Source of the DNA: Phenylobacterium sp.
GTDB lineage: Bacteria > Pseudomonadota > Alphaproteobacteria > Caulobacterales > Caulobacteraceae
Length of the DNA stretch: 64,000 nt
Reading direction: 5' to 3'
NCBI RefSeq assembly: GCF_030693625.1
Contig: NZ_JAUYAF010000027.1
Location: forward strand, 41,153 to 105,152
The notes beneath the pieces were generated by a model, which did no database searches, was not told the origin of the DNA, and saw nothing but the letters and a program-made list of their open reading frames with translations. The position numbers and the translations under genes were made by a program. Positions 17,725-26,994 of the stretch are shown one piece after another; position 1 is the stretch's first letter, and each line of letters opens with the position of its first letter.

Positions 17725-17830
17725 GCCTTTTCGGCTCCAATCCAAAGCGGTAGAGCCGTTCGTCCCGGCAGGTCCGCCGCTCGTCCCAACCCACCTTTAC
17801 CGCAGCGGTTTCTGACGCTCCTCTGGGCGC

Positions 17831-19747
17831 ATGACCCGACACGCCCTGCACCTGCTCGCCGCCGCCAGCCTCGCCGCCTGTTCCGCGCCCCAGGTCGCCC
17901 CTGCGCCCGACGCCGGGTGGGCCCACTATGGCGGCGACGCCGGGGGCCAACGCTATTCCACCGCCGCCCAGATCACGCCGCAGAACGTCAAGCGGCTGAA
18001 ACCGGCCTGGAGCTTCTCCACCGGTGACATGGAGACCAAGGGCGGCGCCATGGAGCGCGCCTCCTTCCAGGTCACCCCGATCCTGGCGGCGGGCCGGCTC
18101 TATCTGTGCTCGCCCTTCAACGCGGCCAGCGCCATCGAGCCGGCCACCGGCGCGCCGCTGTGGCGCTTTGACCCGAAGATCGCCACCGGTGTCGACTACC
18201 CCAACGACTACACCTGCCGGGGCCTGGCCTATTGGAGGAACCCCGCCGCGCCGCAGGGCGCGCCCTGCGCCGAGCGGATCTTCATGAACACCAACGACCG
18301 GCGGCTGTTCGCCCTGGACGCCGCCACCGGCCGGGCCTGTCGCGGTTTCGGGACGGGGGGCTGGGTCCCCGCCATTCCCGGCGTGAAGCTGACCCGCCCC
18401 GGCGGCGCCCAGATCACCTCGCCGCCGGTGGTGACGCGAGGGCTGGTGATCACCGGCTCCTCCATCGACGACAATCAGAAGGTCGACGAGACCTCCGGCG
18501 CGGTCCACGCCTTCGACGCGGTGACCGGCCAGCTGACGTGGCGGTTTGATCCGCTCGACAGCGTCCGGCCGCAGGTCCGCGCCGGCGCCGCCAATGTCTG
18601 GGCGCCGATGTCGGTGGACGAGGCCCGGGGCCTGGTCTTTCTGCCCACCTCCAGCGCCAGCCCGGACTTCTACGGCGCCGCCCGGCCCGGGGACGGCGGG
18701 CACGCCAATTCCGTGGTGGCGCTGAAGGCCGCCACCGGCGAGCTGGCCTGGGGCTTCCAGACCACCCATCACGACGTCTGGGACTATGACGTCCCGGCCC
18801 AGCCGACCCTGGCCACCGTCACCTATCGCGGCGTCACCTCGCCCGCCGTGATCCAGACCACCAAGCAGGGCCTGCTCTTCACGCTGAACCGCGACACCGG
18901 CGCCCCCGTCATCCCGGTGGTGGAGCGCCCGGTTCCCCAGGGCGGCGCGCTGGGGGAAACCCTGTCCCCGACCCAGCCCTTTCCGATCGCGCCCAAGTCC
19001 CTGGCGCCAGACAAGATCGGCCCGCAGGACGCCTTCGGGCTCACCCCCTGGGACCGCGCGGCCTGCCGTCGCTTGCTCGAGGGCGCCCGCAACGAGGGGC
19101 TCTACACCCCGCCCACCACCCGGGGGACCATCATCTATCCCTTCACCGGCGGCGGCTCCAACTGGGGCGGCGTCGCCTTCGATCCCGCTCGCCAGATCGT
19201 CTACGCCAACACCTCCAGCGCCCTGCACAAGGTGACCCTGATCCCGGCGCAGACCGTGAAGGCCGCCCGCGAGGCCCAGCCCGATCTGGAGATCAGCCCC
19301 AACGCCGGGGCCCGCTACGGCATGAAGCGCGAACTGCTCCGCTCGCCGCTCGGCCTGCCCTGCAACCCCCCGCCCTGGGGCGAGCTCTCGGCCATCGACA
19401 TGCACGACGGCCGGGTGCTCTGGCGCGTGCCCCTGGGGACCACGCGGGACCTGGCGCCCGGCTCTCAGGTCCTGATGCGGGGGACCGGCACCCCCAATTT
19501 CGGCGGCCCCATCGTCACCGGGGGCGGCCTGGTCTTCATCGGCGCGGCCATGGACAACTACCTGCGCGCCTTCGACGCCGGCACAGGCAAGGAGCTGTGG
19601 AAGGGCCGCCTGCCGGCCGGGGGCCAGGCCACCCCCATGACCTATGTCTGGAAGGGCCGCCAGTATGTGGTGATCGCCGCCGGCGGCCATTCCAAGTCCG
19701 ACACCAGGCGCGGCGACCAGATCGTCGCCTTCGCCCTGCCCGACTAG
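17831..19747 (+). CDS. PQQ-dependent dehydrogenase, lipoprotein type
   Basis: A 638-residue beta-propeller quinoprotein of the membrane-bound glucose dehydrogenase/PQQ alcohol dehydrogenase family, oxidising a sugar or alcohol in the periplasm. It opens with a lipobox (LLAAASLAACS), so it is probably lipid-anchored and lacks the usual five-helix membrane domain. The W-motif repeats are seen as WAHYGGDAGGQRYSTAAQIT, WSFSTGD, LWRFDPK, TWRFDPLDS, LWRVPLG and LWKGRLPAGGQATPMTY. The segment TTHHDVWDYDVPAQPTL carries the conserved active-site His/Asp region. Neither pqq synthesis genes nor a cytochrome subunit lie nearby, so the electron acceptor is unknown. Confidence 0.87.
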   Translation: MTRHALHLLAAASLAACSAPQVAPAPDAGWAHYGGDAGGQRYSTAAQITPQNVKRLKPAWSFSTGDMETKGGAMERASFQVTPILAAGRLYLCSPFNAASAIEPATGAPLWRFDPKIATGVDYPNDYTCRGLAYWRNPAAPQGAPCAERIFMNTNDRRLFALDAATGRACRGFGTGGWVPAIPGVKLTRPGGAQITSPPVVTRGLVITGSSIDDNQKVDETSGAVHAFDAVTGQLTWRFDPLDSVRPQVRAGAANVWAPMSVDEARGLVFLPTSSASPDFYGAARPGDGGHANSVVALKAATGELAWGFQTTHHDVWDYDVPAQPTLATVTYRGVTSPAVIQTTKQGLLFTLNRDTGAPVIPVVERPVPQGGALGETLSPTQPFPIAPKSLAPDKIGPQDAFGLTPWDRAACRRLLEGARNEGLYTPPTTRGTIIYPFTGGGSNWGGVAFDPARQIVYANTSSALHKVTLIPAQTVKAAREAQPDLEISPNAGARYGMKRELLRSPLGLPCNPPPWGELSAIDMHDGRVLWRVPLGTTRDLAPGSQVLMRGTGTPNFGGPIVTGGGLVFIGAAMDNYLRAFDAGTGKELWKGRLPAGGQATPMTYVWKGRQYVVIAAGGHSKSDTRRGDQIVAFALPD

Positions 19748-19812
19748 GGAACCGGCGGGCCCACGGCGGTTTTTTTGCTGGCGCGGACGCGCTGGCCCGG
19801 TGAACCTGCCCC

Positions 19813-21081
19813 ATGACCCTGACGACCCGCGTACTCCTCGGCCTCGTGGCCGGCCTCGGCGCCGGCGCCGCCGTGGCGGCCTACCTCCCCGACTACGCGC
19901 CTCAGATCATCGCGGTGGCCGAGCCGGCCGGCGGGGTCTGGCTCGACGCCTTGCGGATGACCATCATCCCCCTGGTCTTCGCCCTGCTGGTGACGGGGGT
20001 CGCCCAGGCCGCCGACACCGCCCGGGCCGGCGGCGACGCGGCCAAGACCCTGGGCCTCTTCGCGGTGCTGCTGGTGCTGTCGGCCAGCTTCGCAGCCATC
20101 GCCACCCCGGCCCTGCTGGCGCTCTGGCCCGCGCCCGTGGAGGCCGCCCAGGCCCTGCGCGCCTCGGCCGACACCGCCAACGGCGAGATTCCCCCGACCC
20201 CCACCATCCAGGAAATGGTCAAGAGCTTCATCCCCACCAATCCGGTGAAGGTGGCCGCCGACGGGGCCATGGCCCCCCTGGTGGTCTTCGCCCTGGTGTT
20301 CGGCATGGCCGCCACCCGGATCGCGGCGGCCAAGCGCGCCTCGCTGTTCGGGTTCTTCGACGCGGTGCGGGACACCATGATGACCCTGGTGCACTGGGTG
20401 CTGTGGGCCGCGCCCTTCGGAGTCTTCGCCCTGGCCCTGGTCACCGGCGCCCGCACGGGCCTGGGAGCCGTCGGCGTGCTCAGCCACTACGTGGTCATCG
20501 TCTCGATCATGTGCCTCAGCATGGCGGTCTTCGCCGTCATCCTGGCGGTGGTGTTCGGCAAGGTGCCCCTGATGGCCTTTGTCCGCGCCATGATCCCGGT
20601 GGAGGCGGTCGCCATTTCCACCCAGTCGTCCCTGGCCTCCCTGCCGGCCATGCTGGAGACCGCCCAGAAGCTGGGGGTCCCCGACAAGGTGCGCGGCGTG
20701 GTCCTGCCCATGGCCGTGGCCCTGTTCCGCATGACCAGCCCAGCGGGCAACATGGCCGTGGTGATCTATGTGGCCCACATCTACGGCGTGCCCCTGAGCC
20801 CCCTGGTGATGCTGGTGGGCGTGCTGGTGGCCGCCACGGTCAGCCTGGCCGCCGTCGGCATCGCCAGCGCCGTGACCTTCTTCACCACGCTTGGTCCCAT
20901 CTCCATGGCCATGGGGGTGCCGATGGAGCTCCTGCCCCTGCTGCTGGCGGTGGAGACCCTGCCCGACATCTCCCGCACCATCGGCAACGTCACCGCCGAC
21001 GTGGCCGTCACCACGGTGGCGGCGGAGTGGAGTCTGGAGGAGGACGCCGAGGAGGAACTGCCCCTGTCGGCCGGGGTTTAG
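19813..21081 (+). CDS. Dicarboxylate/amino acid:cation symporter (DAACS family)
   Basis: A 422-residue inner-membrane carrier of the GltP/DctA type, importing C4-dicarboxylates, glutamate or similar with H+ or Na+. Eight hydrophobic spans are visible. Substrate-site hallmarks are the serine-rich hairpin AISTQSSLASLPAML and the region PMAVALFRMTSPAGNMAV. The usual NMDGT stretch is replaced by FRMTSPAGN, so specificity may differ from DctA. It follows the PQQ dehydrogenase by 65 bases on the same strand. Its stop overlaps the opposing smr gene by four bases. Confidence 0.88.
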   Translation: MTLTTRVLLGLVAGLGAGAAVAAYLPDYAPQIIAVAEPAGGVWLDALRMTIIPLVFALLVTGVAQAADTARAGGDAAKTLGLFAVLLVLSASFAAIATPALLALWPAPVEAAQALRASADTANGEIPPTPTIQEMVKSFIPTNPVKVAADGAMAPLVVFALVFGMAATRIAAAKRASLFGFFDAVRDTMMTLVHWVLWAAPFGVFALALVTGARTGLGAVGVLSHYVVIVSIMCLSMAVFAVILAVVFGKVPLMAFVRAMIPVEAVAISTQSSLASLPAMLETAQKLGVPDKVRGVVLPMAVALFRMTSPAGNMAVVIYVAHIYGVPLSPLVMLVGVLVAATVSLAAVGIASAVTFFTTLGPISMAMGVPMELLPLLLAVETLPDISRTIGNVTADVAVTTVAAEWSLEEDAEEELPLSAGV

Positions 21082-21605
21082 CCTCGGCTCTTGCGTTTCA
21101 GGGCCACATAGAGCGCGCCCTCGCCGCCGTGATTGCGGTGGGCCTCGGAGATGCCGGCGACAACCTCGCGCAGGGCCGGGCTCGACAGCCATTCCGGGGT
21201 CATGCGGCGCAACACCCCGTCCCCGCGCGCGCCCTTGCCGGTGATCACCAGGACGGCGCGGTCGCCGCGGTTCCAGGCGCTGAGCACGAAGCCCTCGAGC
21301 GCGGATTTCGCCTGCATCTGGTCCATGCCGTGCAGGTCGATGCGGCCGCCGATCTCCTCGCGTTCCCGGGCGATGCGATGCCTGCGGCGCGGCTCGATGT
21401 CTTCAGGTCCCAGCCACGGATGTGGCGGCCGCTTGGGCGCGGGCTTTTCGGGGATGGGGATGCGCGCGGCCGGCGCATTGCGGTCGATCTGGGCGGCCAG
21501 GGCGTCGCGCTCGGCCTTGGAGACCGTGCGGCCCGGCATGGGGTGGACCGTGGCCGCCACCATGGACCACAGCCTTTGCTCGTCGGGCCGGATCGGCCGT
21601 TTCAC
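21078..21605 (-). CDS. Smr/MutS2-C domain protein
   Basis: A 175-residue protein with a C-terminal Smr domain (about 85-172) showing the LHGMDQMQAKSALEGFV start (LDLHG-type) and the VLVITGKGARGDGVLRRMTPEWL core (TGxG). Such domains are nicking endonucleases or RNA-binding modules. The N-terminal 80 residues are basic and proline-rich. The start is a GTG overlapping the mltA stop by four bases (GTGA), so the two are translationally coupled; the longer frame upstream only reads mltA out of frame. Confidence 0.88.
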   Translation of the reverse strand: MKRPIRPDEQRLWSMVAATVHPMPGRTVSKAERDALAAQIDRNAPAARIPIPEKPAPKRPPHPWLGPEDIEPRRRHRIAREREEIGGRIDLHGMDQMQAKSALEGFVLSAWNRGDRAVLVITGKGARGDGVLRRMTPEWLSSPALREVVAGISEAHRNHGGEGALYVALKRKSRG

Positions 21606-22723
21606 CGGCCCGGACCGACCCTGGGGACCAGGCGGTGCATTCGTAGGGTATGGCGCACGCGGCCGGCCTCGGTCCCGGCGCGCTGGCCCTGGCCCAGATA
21701 CAGGTCGGCGCGCACGAGACCCTTGATCGCCCCGCCGACGTCCAGCGCCGTCACCAGCCGCCGGTAGGTGGGGAAGGCGCCGTTGAGGATCGGGGCGACT
21801 CCGTCGATCCAGAACAGCTCGCCGCTGGCGTGCCGGCTCGGGTCCACCGCGATGGCGCGGCCGGTGGGAAGGGGGATCCCGGCCGAGCCCACCGGCGGGC
21901 GTCCGTCGTCCGGAGCGGTGGTGAAGAAGACGTAGCGCGGGTTCAGCCGCATGATCGCGTCGGCCTCGGGCCCACGATGATCGGCCAGCCACTGGCGGAT
22001 CGCCTCGCCTGAGGTGTTGTTGGCCGCCAGCAGCCCGCGGTCGCGCATGGGATTGGCGATGCCGGTGAAGGTCCGGCCATTGGTGGCCGCAAACAGCACC
22101 TTGACCCGCCGGCCGTCCGGATAGGTGACCACGCCCGAGCCCTGGACCTGCAGGAAGAACAGCTCCTCGGGCCGCATCCAGGCCAGCACCTGGGTCGGGG
22201 GCGAGGTTTCGATGGCCGTGCGGTCGGGATAGGGGCCGAGCTTGCCGTCCGGCCCCCGCTGCTGGGCGTCGCGGCCGCCCTGGCCGCTGGACACCAGGTC
22301 GACGGGCTTGGGCCGTACGGGCGCGGAGAATTCGGCGTCGGGGCGCGCGCGCGCCTCATACTCCGGCGCGTAATAGGCGGTCAGGACGCCTTCGCCCGGC
22401 ACCGCCTCGGGGCGGAAATTGTCTTCGAAAAAGGCCCGCGCCTCAGGCCCGGAGAGCAGGGGCCGCGCCCGCGCCCGGCGACAGATCTCCCCCATGGCCG
22501 CGTCCCGCGCCGCGCCGCAGGTGGATCGGTAGGCCTCGAAGGCGGCGGCGTGATCGTCGGCCGCCCAGCCCGGCAGGTCGCTGAACTGCTCCAGGACGGG
22601 GGCGGGAGCCGGCGCGGGGGTCGGGCGGGGTCCCGGACGCGGCGCGGGACCCGGCTTGGCGGTGGCGCAGGCGGCCAGGGTCAGGGCGCAGAGGCTGGCC
22701 AGGAGAATTTTTAGTGGGGCCAC
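21602..22723 (-). CDS. mltA: Membrane-bound lytic murein transglycosylase A
   Basis: A 373-residue lipoprotein (lipobox LTLAACA) that cleaves peptidoglycan glycan strands to 1,6-anhydro ends. The MltA domain shows EGVLTAYYAPEYEARA near residue 110 and FFLQVQGSGVV in the middle. The C-terminal 3D domain, with ALDVGGAIKGLVRADLYLGQG, carries the catalytic Asp residues. A proline/alanine linker (PRPGPRPTPAPAPAP) follows the lipidated Cys. Together with the Tim44-like gene upstream and smr downstream it forms a minus-strand cluster. Confidence 0.94.
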   Translation of the reverse strand: MAPLKILLASLCALTLAACATAKPGPAPRPGPRPTPAPAPAPVLEQFSDLPGWAADDHAAAFEAYRSTCGAARDAAMGEICRRARARPLLSGPEARAFFEDNFRPEAVPGEGVLTAYYAPEYEARARPDAEFSAPVRPKPVDLVSSGQGGRDAQQRGPDGKLGPYPDRTAIETSPPTQVLAWMRPEELFFLQVQGSGVVTYPDGRRVKVLFAATNGRTFTGIANPMRDRGLLAANNTSGEAIRQWLADHRGPEADAIMRLNPRYVFFTTAPDDGRPPVGSAGIPLPTGRAIAVDPSRHASGELFWIDGVAPILNGAFPTYRRLVTALDVGGAIKGLVRADLYLGQGQRAGTEAGRVRHTLRMHRLVPRVGPGR

Positions 22724-22765
22724 GACGGACTCCGGGCTGGAACGGCCGGGGGCCGGGATAAGGTC

Positions 22766-23392
22766 CTACGCCTCGGCGGCGTCGACGCGGACGAGGGTCC
22801 AGTTGGGGTCGCGGCTCTTAAGATTGCGTTCGAAGGTCCAGAGTTCGGCCGTGCGGCGATCATCGACGCCCTCGCCCTCGGGGCCCTTGGTGCGGCTGCG
22901 GAACTCGGCCAGGAAGCGGACAGTGACCTGGGCGGTGTCCCCGTTCACGTCGGCCTTTTCCAGGTCGGCGCGGGGCGGATGGGAAAACTCCACCAGCTCG
23001 GTGCGGCCCTCGGCCTCGCGCCGGGCGATTTCGGCGTCGAAGCTGGCCAGGATGCCGGGCGCCAGCAGGTTGCGCAGGGTGTCGCGGTCGCCAGCGGCGA
23101 AGGCGGTGACGATCATCTCATAGGCGCCCTTGGCCCCGCCGAGGAAGCGGCCAAGGTCGAAGTTCGCGTCGCGGGCGCGCACGGCGGCCAGGCCTGACAG
23201 GGCCACGCCCTCGGCGGCCTCGGCGGCCTGGGGCTCGTCGCCCTCCAGCCGCGCGGGCTTGACGGTGGCCAGGGCTGGATCGCCCGCGTTGTCCTCCGGC
23301 TGCCGGCCAACCCTGCGGCCCAGCACCGAATAGAGCTGGAACAGCACGACGACCGCGAGGCCTGCAAAGATGATCAGCTCTAAGATCGGCAA
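22766..23392 (-). CDS. Tim44/TimA-family protein
   Basis: A 208-residue protein with one N-terminal transmembrane helix (LELIIFAGLAVVVLFQLYSVLG), a charged linker, then a Tim44-like domain from about residue 75 (DLGRFLGGAKGAYEMIVTAFAAGD to TFERNLKSRDPNWTLVRVDA). This is the bacterial relative of mitochondrial Tim44; an inner-membrane adaptor role is assumed for the family. No ATG fits; the likely start is the TTG at 23392 (LPILELII), and no strong ribosome site is visible. It is divergent from secB. Confidence 0.87.
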   Translation of the reverse strand: MPILELIIFAGLAVVVLFQLYSVLGRRVGRQPEDNAGDPALATVKPARLEGDEPQAAEAAEGVALSGLAAVRARDANFDLGRFLGGAKGAYEMIVTAFAAGDRDTLRNLLAPGILASFDAEIARREAEGRTELVEFSHPPRADLEKADVNGDTAQVTVRFLAEFRSRTKGPEGEGVDDRRTAELWTFERNLKSRDPNWTLVRVDAAEA

Positions 23393-23552
23393 AACACTAT
23401 CGCTTCGTTGGAGACGGGGGGTGGAGCCTAATATAGGACGTTGCAACGCCCCCGTCAGGGGCGACGTTGCATCGGCGAAAGTCGCATGATAGCAGCGCCG
23501 GTCCCAAACAGGGCGTGAATGGACGTCCTTAGAGCACGGAATCTTCGCCACC

Positions 23553-24050
23553 ATGAGCGACACTGACGCGGCCGGCCAGGAAAACGGCGCCGAAATCGGC
23601 CTGCCCGAGCCCGGAATCCGGATTCTCGCCCAATTTATCCGCGATCTCAGCTTTGAGAACCCGCGCGCCCCCGACAGCCTGCGGGCCGGCGCCAGCCAGC
23701 CCTCCATCGACATGGGCGTGGAAATGAACGCCCGGGGTCGCGACGACGGCTTCTTCGAGGTGGATCTTAAGCTCTCGGCCCGCGCCTCCCGCGACGACGG
23801 CCCGGTCTTCCACGTCGAGCTGCTCTATGGCGGCGTCTTTGAGATCGCCGGCGTGCCGCAGGAGGAGCTGGAACCGGTGCTGCTGGTGGAATGCCCGCGC
23901 TTCCTGTTCCCCTTCGCCCGCCGGGTGATCGCCGACGTCACCTCGGACGGCGGCTTCCCGCCCTTCCTGCTGGACCCGATCGACTTCGCCGGCGTCTACG
24001 CCGCCCGCCGAGCCCAGGCCGAGGGCGCCCCGCAGATCGGCAACGCGTAA
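23553..24050 (+). CDS. secB: Protein-export chaperone SecB
   Basis: A 165-residue cytosolic chaperone that keeps precursors unfolded and hands them to SecA. Conserved segments are [15 protein letters not shown] near residue 25, [25 protein letters not shown] and [27 protein letters not shown]. The length and acidic C-terminal tail fit the family. It is divergent from the Tim44-like gene (160-base gap) and followed by a strong inverted repeat. Confidence 0.96.
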   Translation: MSDTDAAGQENGAEIGLPEPGIRILAQFIRDLSFENPRAPDSLRAGASQPSIDMGVEMNARGRDDGFFEVDLKLSARASRDDGPVFHVELLYGGVFEIAGVPQEELEPVLLVECPRFLFPFARRVIADVTSDGGFPPFLLDPIDFAGVYAARRAQAEGAPQIGNA

Positions 24051-24060
24051 GAGAATCCGC

Positions 24061-24159
24061 TCATCCCGGCGAAGGCCGGGACCCAGATTCATCCGCCGCT
24101 TTCAGAATTTGATCCCAGGTCGTGACCTACGACCTGGGCCCCGGCCTTCGCCGGGCTGA
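24061..24159. repeat. Nested inverted repeat between secB and dnaQ
   Basis: The outer arms (24061-24086 and 24134-24159) pair at 24 of 26 positions around the core CCCGGCGAAGGCCGGGACCC. Inside lies a perfect ten-base pair CCCAGGTCGT/ACGACCTGGG (24114-24123 and 24129-24138) with a five-base loop. It sits between two converging genes, so it may end both transcripts. It resembles the dispersed 'TCATCCCGGC' palindromes common in alphaproteobacterial intergenic DNA; a second example is at 30893-30989. Confidence 0.85.
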
Positions 24160-24169
24160 GCGGCTGTGT

Positions 24170-24877
24170 TTACAGCCCGAACCGCACCCAGAGCTCGTCG
24201 TTCTTCAGCACCTCGCGGATGAAAGCTGCGTGGACCTCCCGCTCGGCGTCGGTGGAGCGCGACGCCAGCGGCCGGGGCCGGGCGCCGTAGACCGAGGGAT
24301 TGGCCACCGCATAGGCGGCGGTGTCCATGGCCTGGGTCATCAGCTCCAGGCTCCGCTCGCGGCCACCCTTCAGCTCCAGATAGACCGCGGCCAGCAGGCG
24401 GGCGTCGATCAGGGCGCCGTGCTTTTCCCGCTCCGTGAGCGAAATCTTGAAGCGCTTGCAGAGCGCGTCCAGCGAGTTGGCCATGCCAGGGAAGCGCTTG
24501 CGCGCCAGGGCCAGGGTGTCGATCCAGCGGTGGTCTTCGACGATGTTGAGGCCGCAGACCCCCAGCTCGTGATTGATGAAGGCCCGGTCAAAGGTGGCGT
24601 TATGGGCGATCAGCGGGGCGTCGCCGACGAACTCCAGGAAGGCGTGGCTGACCTCGGGGTGGGCGAACTTCGGCTTGCCGCGCAGGAAGGTGGCCGACAG
24701 GCCGTGCACCCGCTCGGCGTCCGGCGGCATGTCGCGCTCGGGATCGATATAGACGTGGAAGTGCCGGCCGGTGGGCAGGAAGTCCTCGATCTCCAGGCAG
24801 GCGATTTCCACCAGCCGGTGGCCGAGGTGCGGCTCGAAGCCGGTCGTCTCGGTGTCCATGACGATTTCGCGGGCCAT
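24170..24877 (-). CDS. dnaQ: DNA polymerase III epsilon subunit (proofreading exonuclease)
   Basis: A 235-residue DnaQ-type 3'-5' exonuclease of the replicase core. The ExoI motif MDTETTGF (Asp7, Glu9), the ExoII segment IAHNATFDRAFINHEL and the ExoIII region EKHGALIDARLLAAVYLEL are all intact. A C-terminal stretch for binding the alpha subunit follows. It begins close to the coaE stop on the same strand. The start MAREIVMDTETTG is the only fitting Met. Confidence 0.95.
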   Translation of the reverse strand: MAREIVMDTETTGFEPHLGHRLVEIACLEIEDFLPTGRHFHVYIDPERDMPPDAERVHGLSATFLRGKPKFAHPEVSHAFLEFVGDAPLIAHNATFDRAFINHELGVCGLNIVEDHRWIDTLALARKRFPGMANSLDALCKRFKISLTEREKHGALIDARLLAAVYLELKGGRERSLELMTQAMDTAAYAVANPSVYGARPRPLASRSTDAEREVHAAFIREVLKNDELWVRFGL

Positions 24878-24918
24878 GACCCTAGATGCCGCGCTTCGAA
24901 CCGGGTTTCAACCTGGCC

Positions 24919-25542
24919 TCAGGTCGCAGGGCCGATTGCCTGGGGACGACGCGCCGGGTCCCTCAGTGTGGCGATGATCTCGTGCACCTGGGCCCGTGCG
25001 TGATCCAGACCCTGGCCGGTCTCGACGATGAAATGGGCCAGCTTGCGCTTCTCGCTGTCATGCAGCTGGCGCTTGAGGATGTCGTCGAGACGCTCTGCGG
25101 TCCAGCCGGGCCGGGCCAGGACCCGGGCGCGCTGCTGGTCTTCCGGCGCCGAGGCCACCACCACGGCGTCCATGTTGAGGTGGCCCTTGGTCTCGAACAG
25201 CAGGGGGATGTCCATCACCACCATGTCGGCCTTGGCCGCCTGGGCGCGGGCGAAGAAGGCTGCGCGGTCAGCCCCCATCAGCGGGTGGACCACCGAGTTC
25301 AGCTTGGCCATGGCCGCGTCGTCTCCCAGCACCCGCTGGCGAAGCGCCTCGCGATCGACGGCGCCGTCCTTGGTCACGCCTGGAAAGGCCGCCTCCAGGG
25401 GTTCGACGGCGGCGCCGCCCTTCAGATAGAGGTCGGCCACCACGGCGTCGGCGTCGTAGACGGGCACGCCCGCGTCGCGGAACATGGCCGCGGTGGTGGA
25501 TTTCCCCATCCCGATGGAGCCGGTCAGCCCGATCATCAGCAT
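24919..25542 (-). CDS. coaE: Dephospho-CoA kinase
   Basis: A 207-residue P-loop kinase for the last step of coenzyme A synthesis. The P-loop is GLTGSIGMGKST; the substrate-binding YDADAVVADLY and the lid region RQRVLGDDAAMAKLNSVVHPL follow in the usual order. I use the ATG at 25542 four bases after the aroE stop; a second ATG two codons later is possible. It is part of a tight minus-strand run ppsR-maf-aroE-coaE-dnaQ leading away from the origin. Confidence 0.95.
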   Translation of the reverse strand: MLMIGLTGSIGMGKSTTAAMFRDAGVPVYDADAVVADLYLKGGAAVEPLEAAFPGVTKDGAVDREALRQRVLGDDAAMAKLNSVVHPLMGADRAAFFARAQAAKADMVVMDIPLLFETKGHLNMDAVVVASAPEDQQRARVLARPGWTAERLDDILKRQLHDSEKRKLAHFIVETGQGLDHARAQVHEIIATLRDPARRPQAIGPAT

Positions 25543-25546
25543 TGTT

Positions 25547-26398
25547 TCAAAGTCCCAGGGCTTGCTTGGCGAGGGTTCGGACATCGACGCCTTCGGGGGG
25601 CGGCTGGCCGAAGAAGGCGTGGAAGGCCGGTATGGCCTGGCCGATCAGCATTTCCAGTCCGTCCACGGTGGGGCGACCCAGGGCTTGGGCCTGCGCCAGG
25701 AACGGGGTGAGCAGCGGCTTGTAGACCATGTCCATAACCACGGCGCTTCGCGGCGTCGCTGCGATCGGCACGTCCAGCACCCCCGCCCCCGACAGCCCGG
25801 CCGAGGTGGCGTTGATCAGGGCGCCGACACCGTCAAAACCAGGCCCGGCCTGGTCCAGCCCATAGGCGCGGACGCAACCGCCCAGATCGGCGGCGATCTC
25901 TTCGGCGCGGGCCACGGTGCGGTTGATGATGCGGATGTCGCGGGCGCCGGCGCTGAGGAAGGCCGCCGCCGCGCCTCGCGCCGCGCCGCCCGCTCCCAGT
26001 ATGGCCACCGGCGCTGCGGCGGGATCAAAGCCTGGCGCCTGGACCTCGAAGGCGGTCAGCAGGCCCAGCCCGTCGGTATTGTCGGCCAGGATCCCGCCGT
26101 CTGGCCCGAACACTAGGACATTGGCGGCCTGAGCCAGGCGCGCCCGCTCGCTGACCTGGTCGGCCAGGGCCAGGGCCTGGGTCTTGAAGGGCACGGTGAC
26201 GTTGAGGCCGGCGAGCGAGCCGCCCCGCAGGCCCTTGATGAAGCTCGGGAAATTCTCCGGAGAGACGTCGAAGGGCACATAGACGCCGTCGATCCCCGCC
26301 GCCGCCAGCCATGCGTTGTGCAGGATCGGGCTCATCGAGTGGGCGATCGGGTGGCCCACCACACCCGCCACCACGGTGGCGCCGGTGATCCTGGTCAT
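25547..26398 (-). CDS. aroE: Shikimate dehydrogenase
   Basis: A 283-residue NADPH enzyme that reduces 3-dehydroshikimate in aromatic amino acid synthesis. The substrate site shows [12 protein letters not shown] near residue 20 and the catalytic Lys in [12 protein letters not shown]. Asn and Asp of NTDGLGLL are kept, and the cofactor loop is [10 protein letters not shown]. Its start overlaps the maf stop by four bases (ATGA), so the genes are translationally coupled. Confidence 0.96.
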   Translation of the reverse strand: MTRITGATVVAGVVGHPIAHSMSPILHNAWLAAAGIDGVYVPFDVSPENFPSFIKGLRGGSLAGLNVTVPFKTQALALADQVSERARLAQAANVLVFGPDGGILADNTDGLGLLTAFEVQAPGFDPAAAPVAILGAGGAARGAAAAFLSAGARDIRIINRTVARAEEIAADLGGCVRAYGLDQAGPGFDGVGALINATSAGLSGAGVLDVPIAATPRSAVVMDMVYKPLLTPFLAQAQALGRPTVDGLEMLIGQAIPAFHAFFGQPPPEGVDVRTLAKQALGL

Positions 26399-26994
26399 GC
26401 CGACAGCGCCCCGTGCTTGCGCAGCAGGTCCAGCAGGCCCAGCAGGGGCAGGCCGAGGATGGCGAAATAGTCGCCCTCGATCTTGGAGAACAGCTGCGAG
26501 CCATGGCTCTCCAGCCGGTAGCAGCCCACCGAGCCCAGGGCCTCATCGCCTTCGGCGATCAGATAGGCCTCCAGAAAATCGTCGCTGAACTCGCGCATGG
26601 TGAGGGTGCAGGTGGCCACCTCGCGCCAGATCGGTTGGCCATCCCGGGCCACCACCACCGCCGAATGCAGCCTGTGCGGCTTGCCGCGCAGCAGCTTCAG
26701 CCGCTCGCGCGCCGCCTCCACCGTCTCGGCCTTGTCGTAAAGCCCGCCCTCGAACTCCAGGGTCTGGTCGGCCCCGATCACGAAGCCTGGCCGGCCCCGC
26801 GAGATCTTAACGGCCTTCAGCTCGGCGAGGGCGTCTGCCACGTCGCGGGGCGTGCCGCCCTGGCCCAGCATCGCGGTCTTGACCGCCTCCTCGTCGACGC
26901 CAGAGACGGCGGTCTCGAAGGGGACGCCCGCGCCCTTGAGCACGGCGGTGCGGGCTGCGCTCTTGGAGGCCAGGATGATCTGATGACCGCTCAT
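26395..26994 (-). CDS. maf: Maf-family nucleoside triphosphate pyrophosphatase
   Basis: A 199-residue house-cleaning pyrophosphatase that hydrolyses non-canonical or modified NTPs. The N-terminal [20 protein letters not shown] carries the Maf loop S-x-S/A-x-R; the catalytic Asp lies in [12 protein letters not shown] and the [28 protein letters not shown] segment follows. The motif variant fits the Maf subfamily common in alphaproteobacteria. The ATG at 26994 overlaps the ppsR stop. Confidence 0.93.
   Translation of the reverse strand: MSGHQIILASKSAARTAVLKGAGVPFETAVSGVDEEAVKTAMLGQGGTPRDVADALAELKAVKISRGRPGFVIGADQTLEFEGGLYDKAETVEAARERLKLLRGKPHRLHSAVVVARDGQPIWREVATCTLTMREFSDDFLEAYLIAEGDEALGSVGCYRLESHGSQLFSKIEGDYFAILGLPLLGLLDLLRKHGALSA

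Noticed and set aside
17600-19690. Very long open frame antisense to the PQQ dehydrogenase (and similar ones elsewhere, such as 44176-46809 antisense to leuS)
   Set aside because: High GC content suppresses stops in the antisense frames; the predicted peptides are Gly/His/Arg-rich with no recognisable domain.
19749-19777. T-run preceded by a GC-rich stretch after the PQQ dehydrogenase gene
   Set aside because: The stem is only about four base pairs, too weak to call a terminator.
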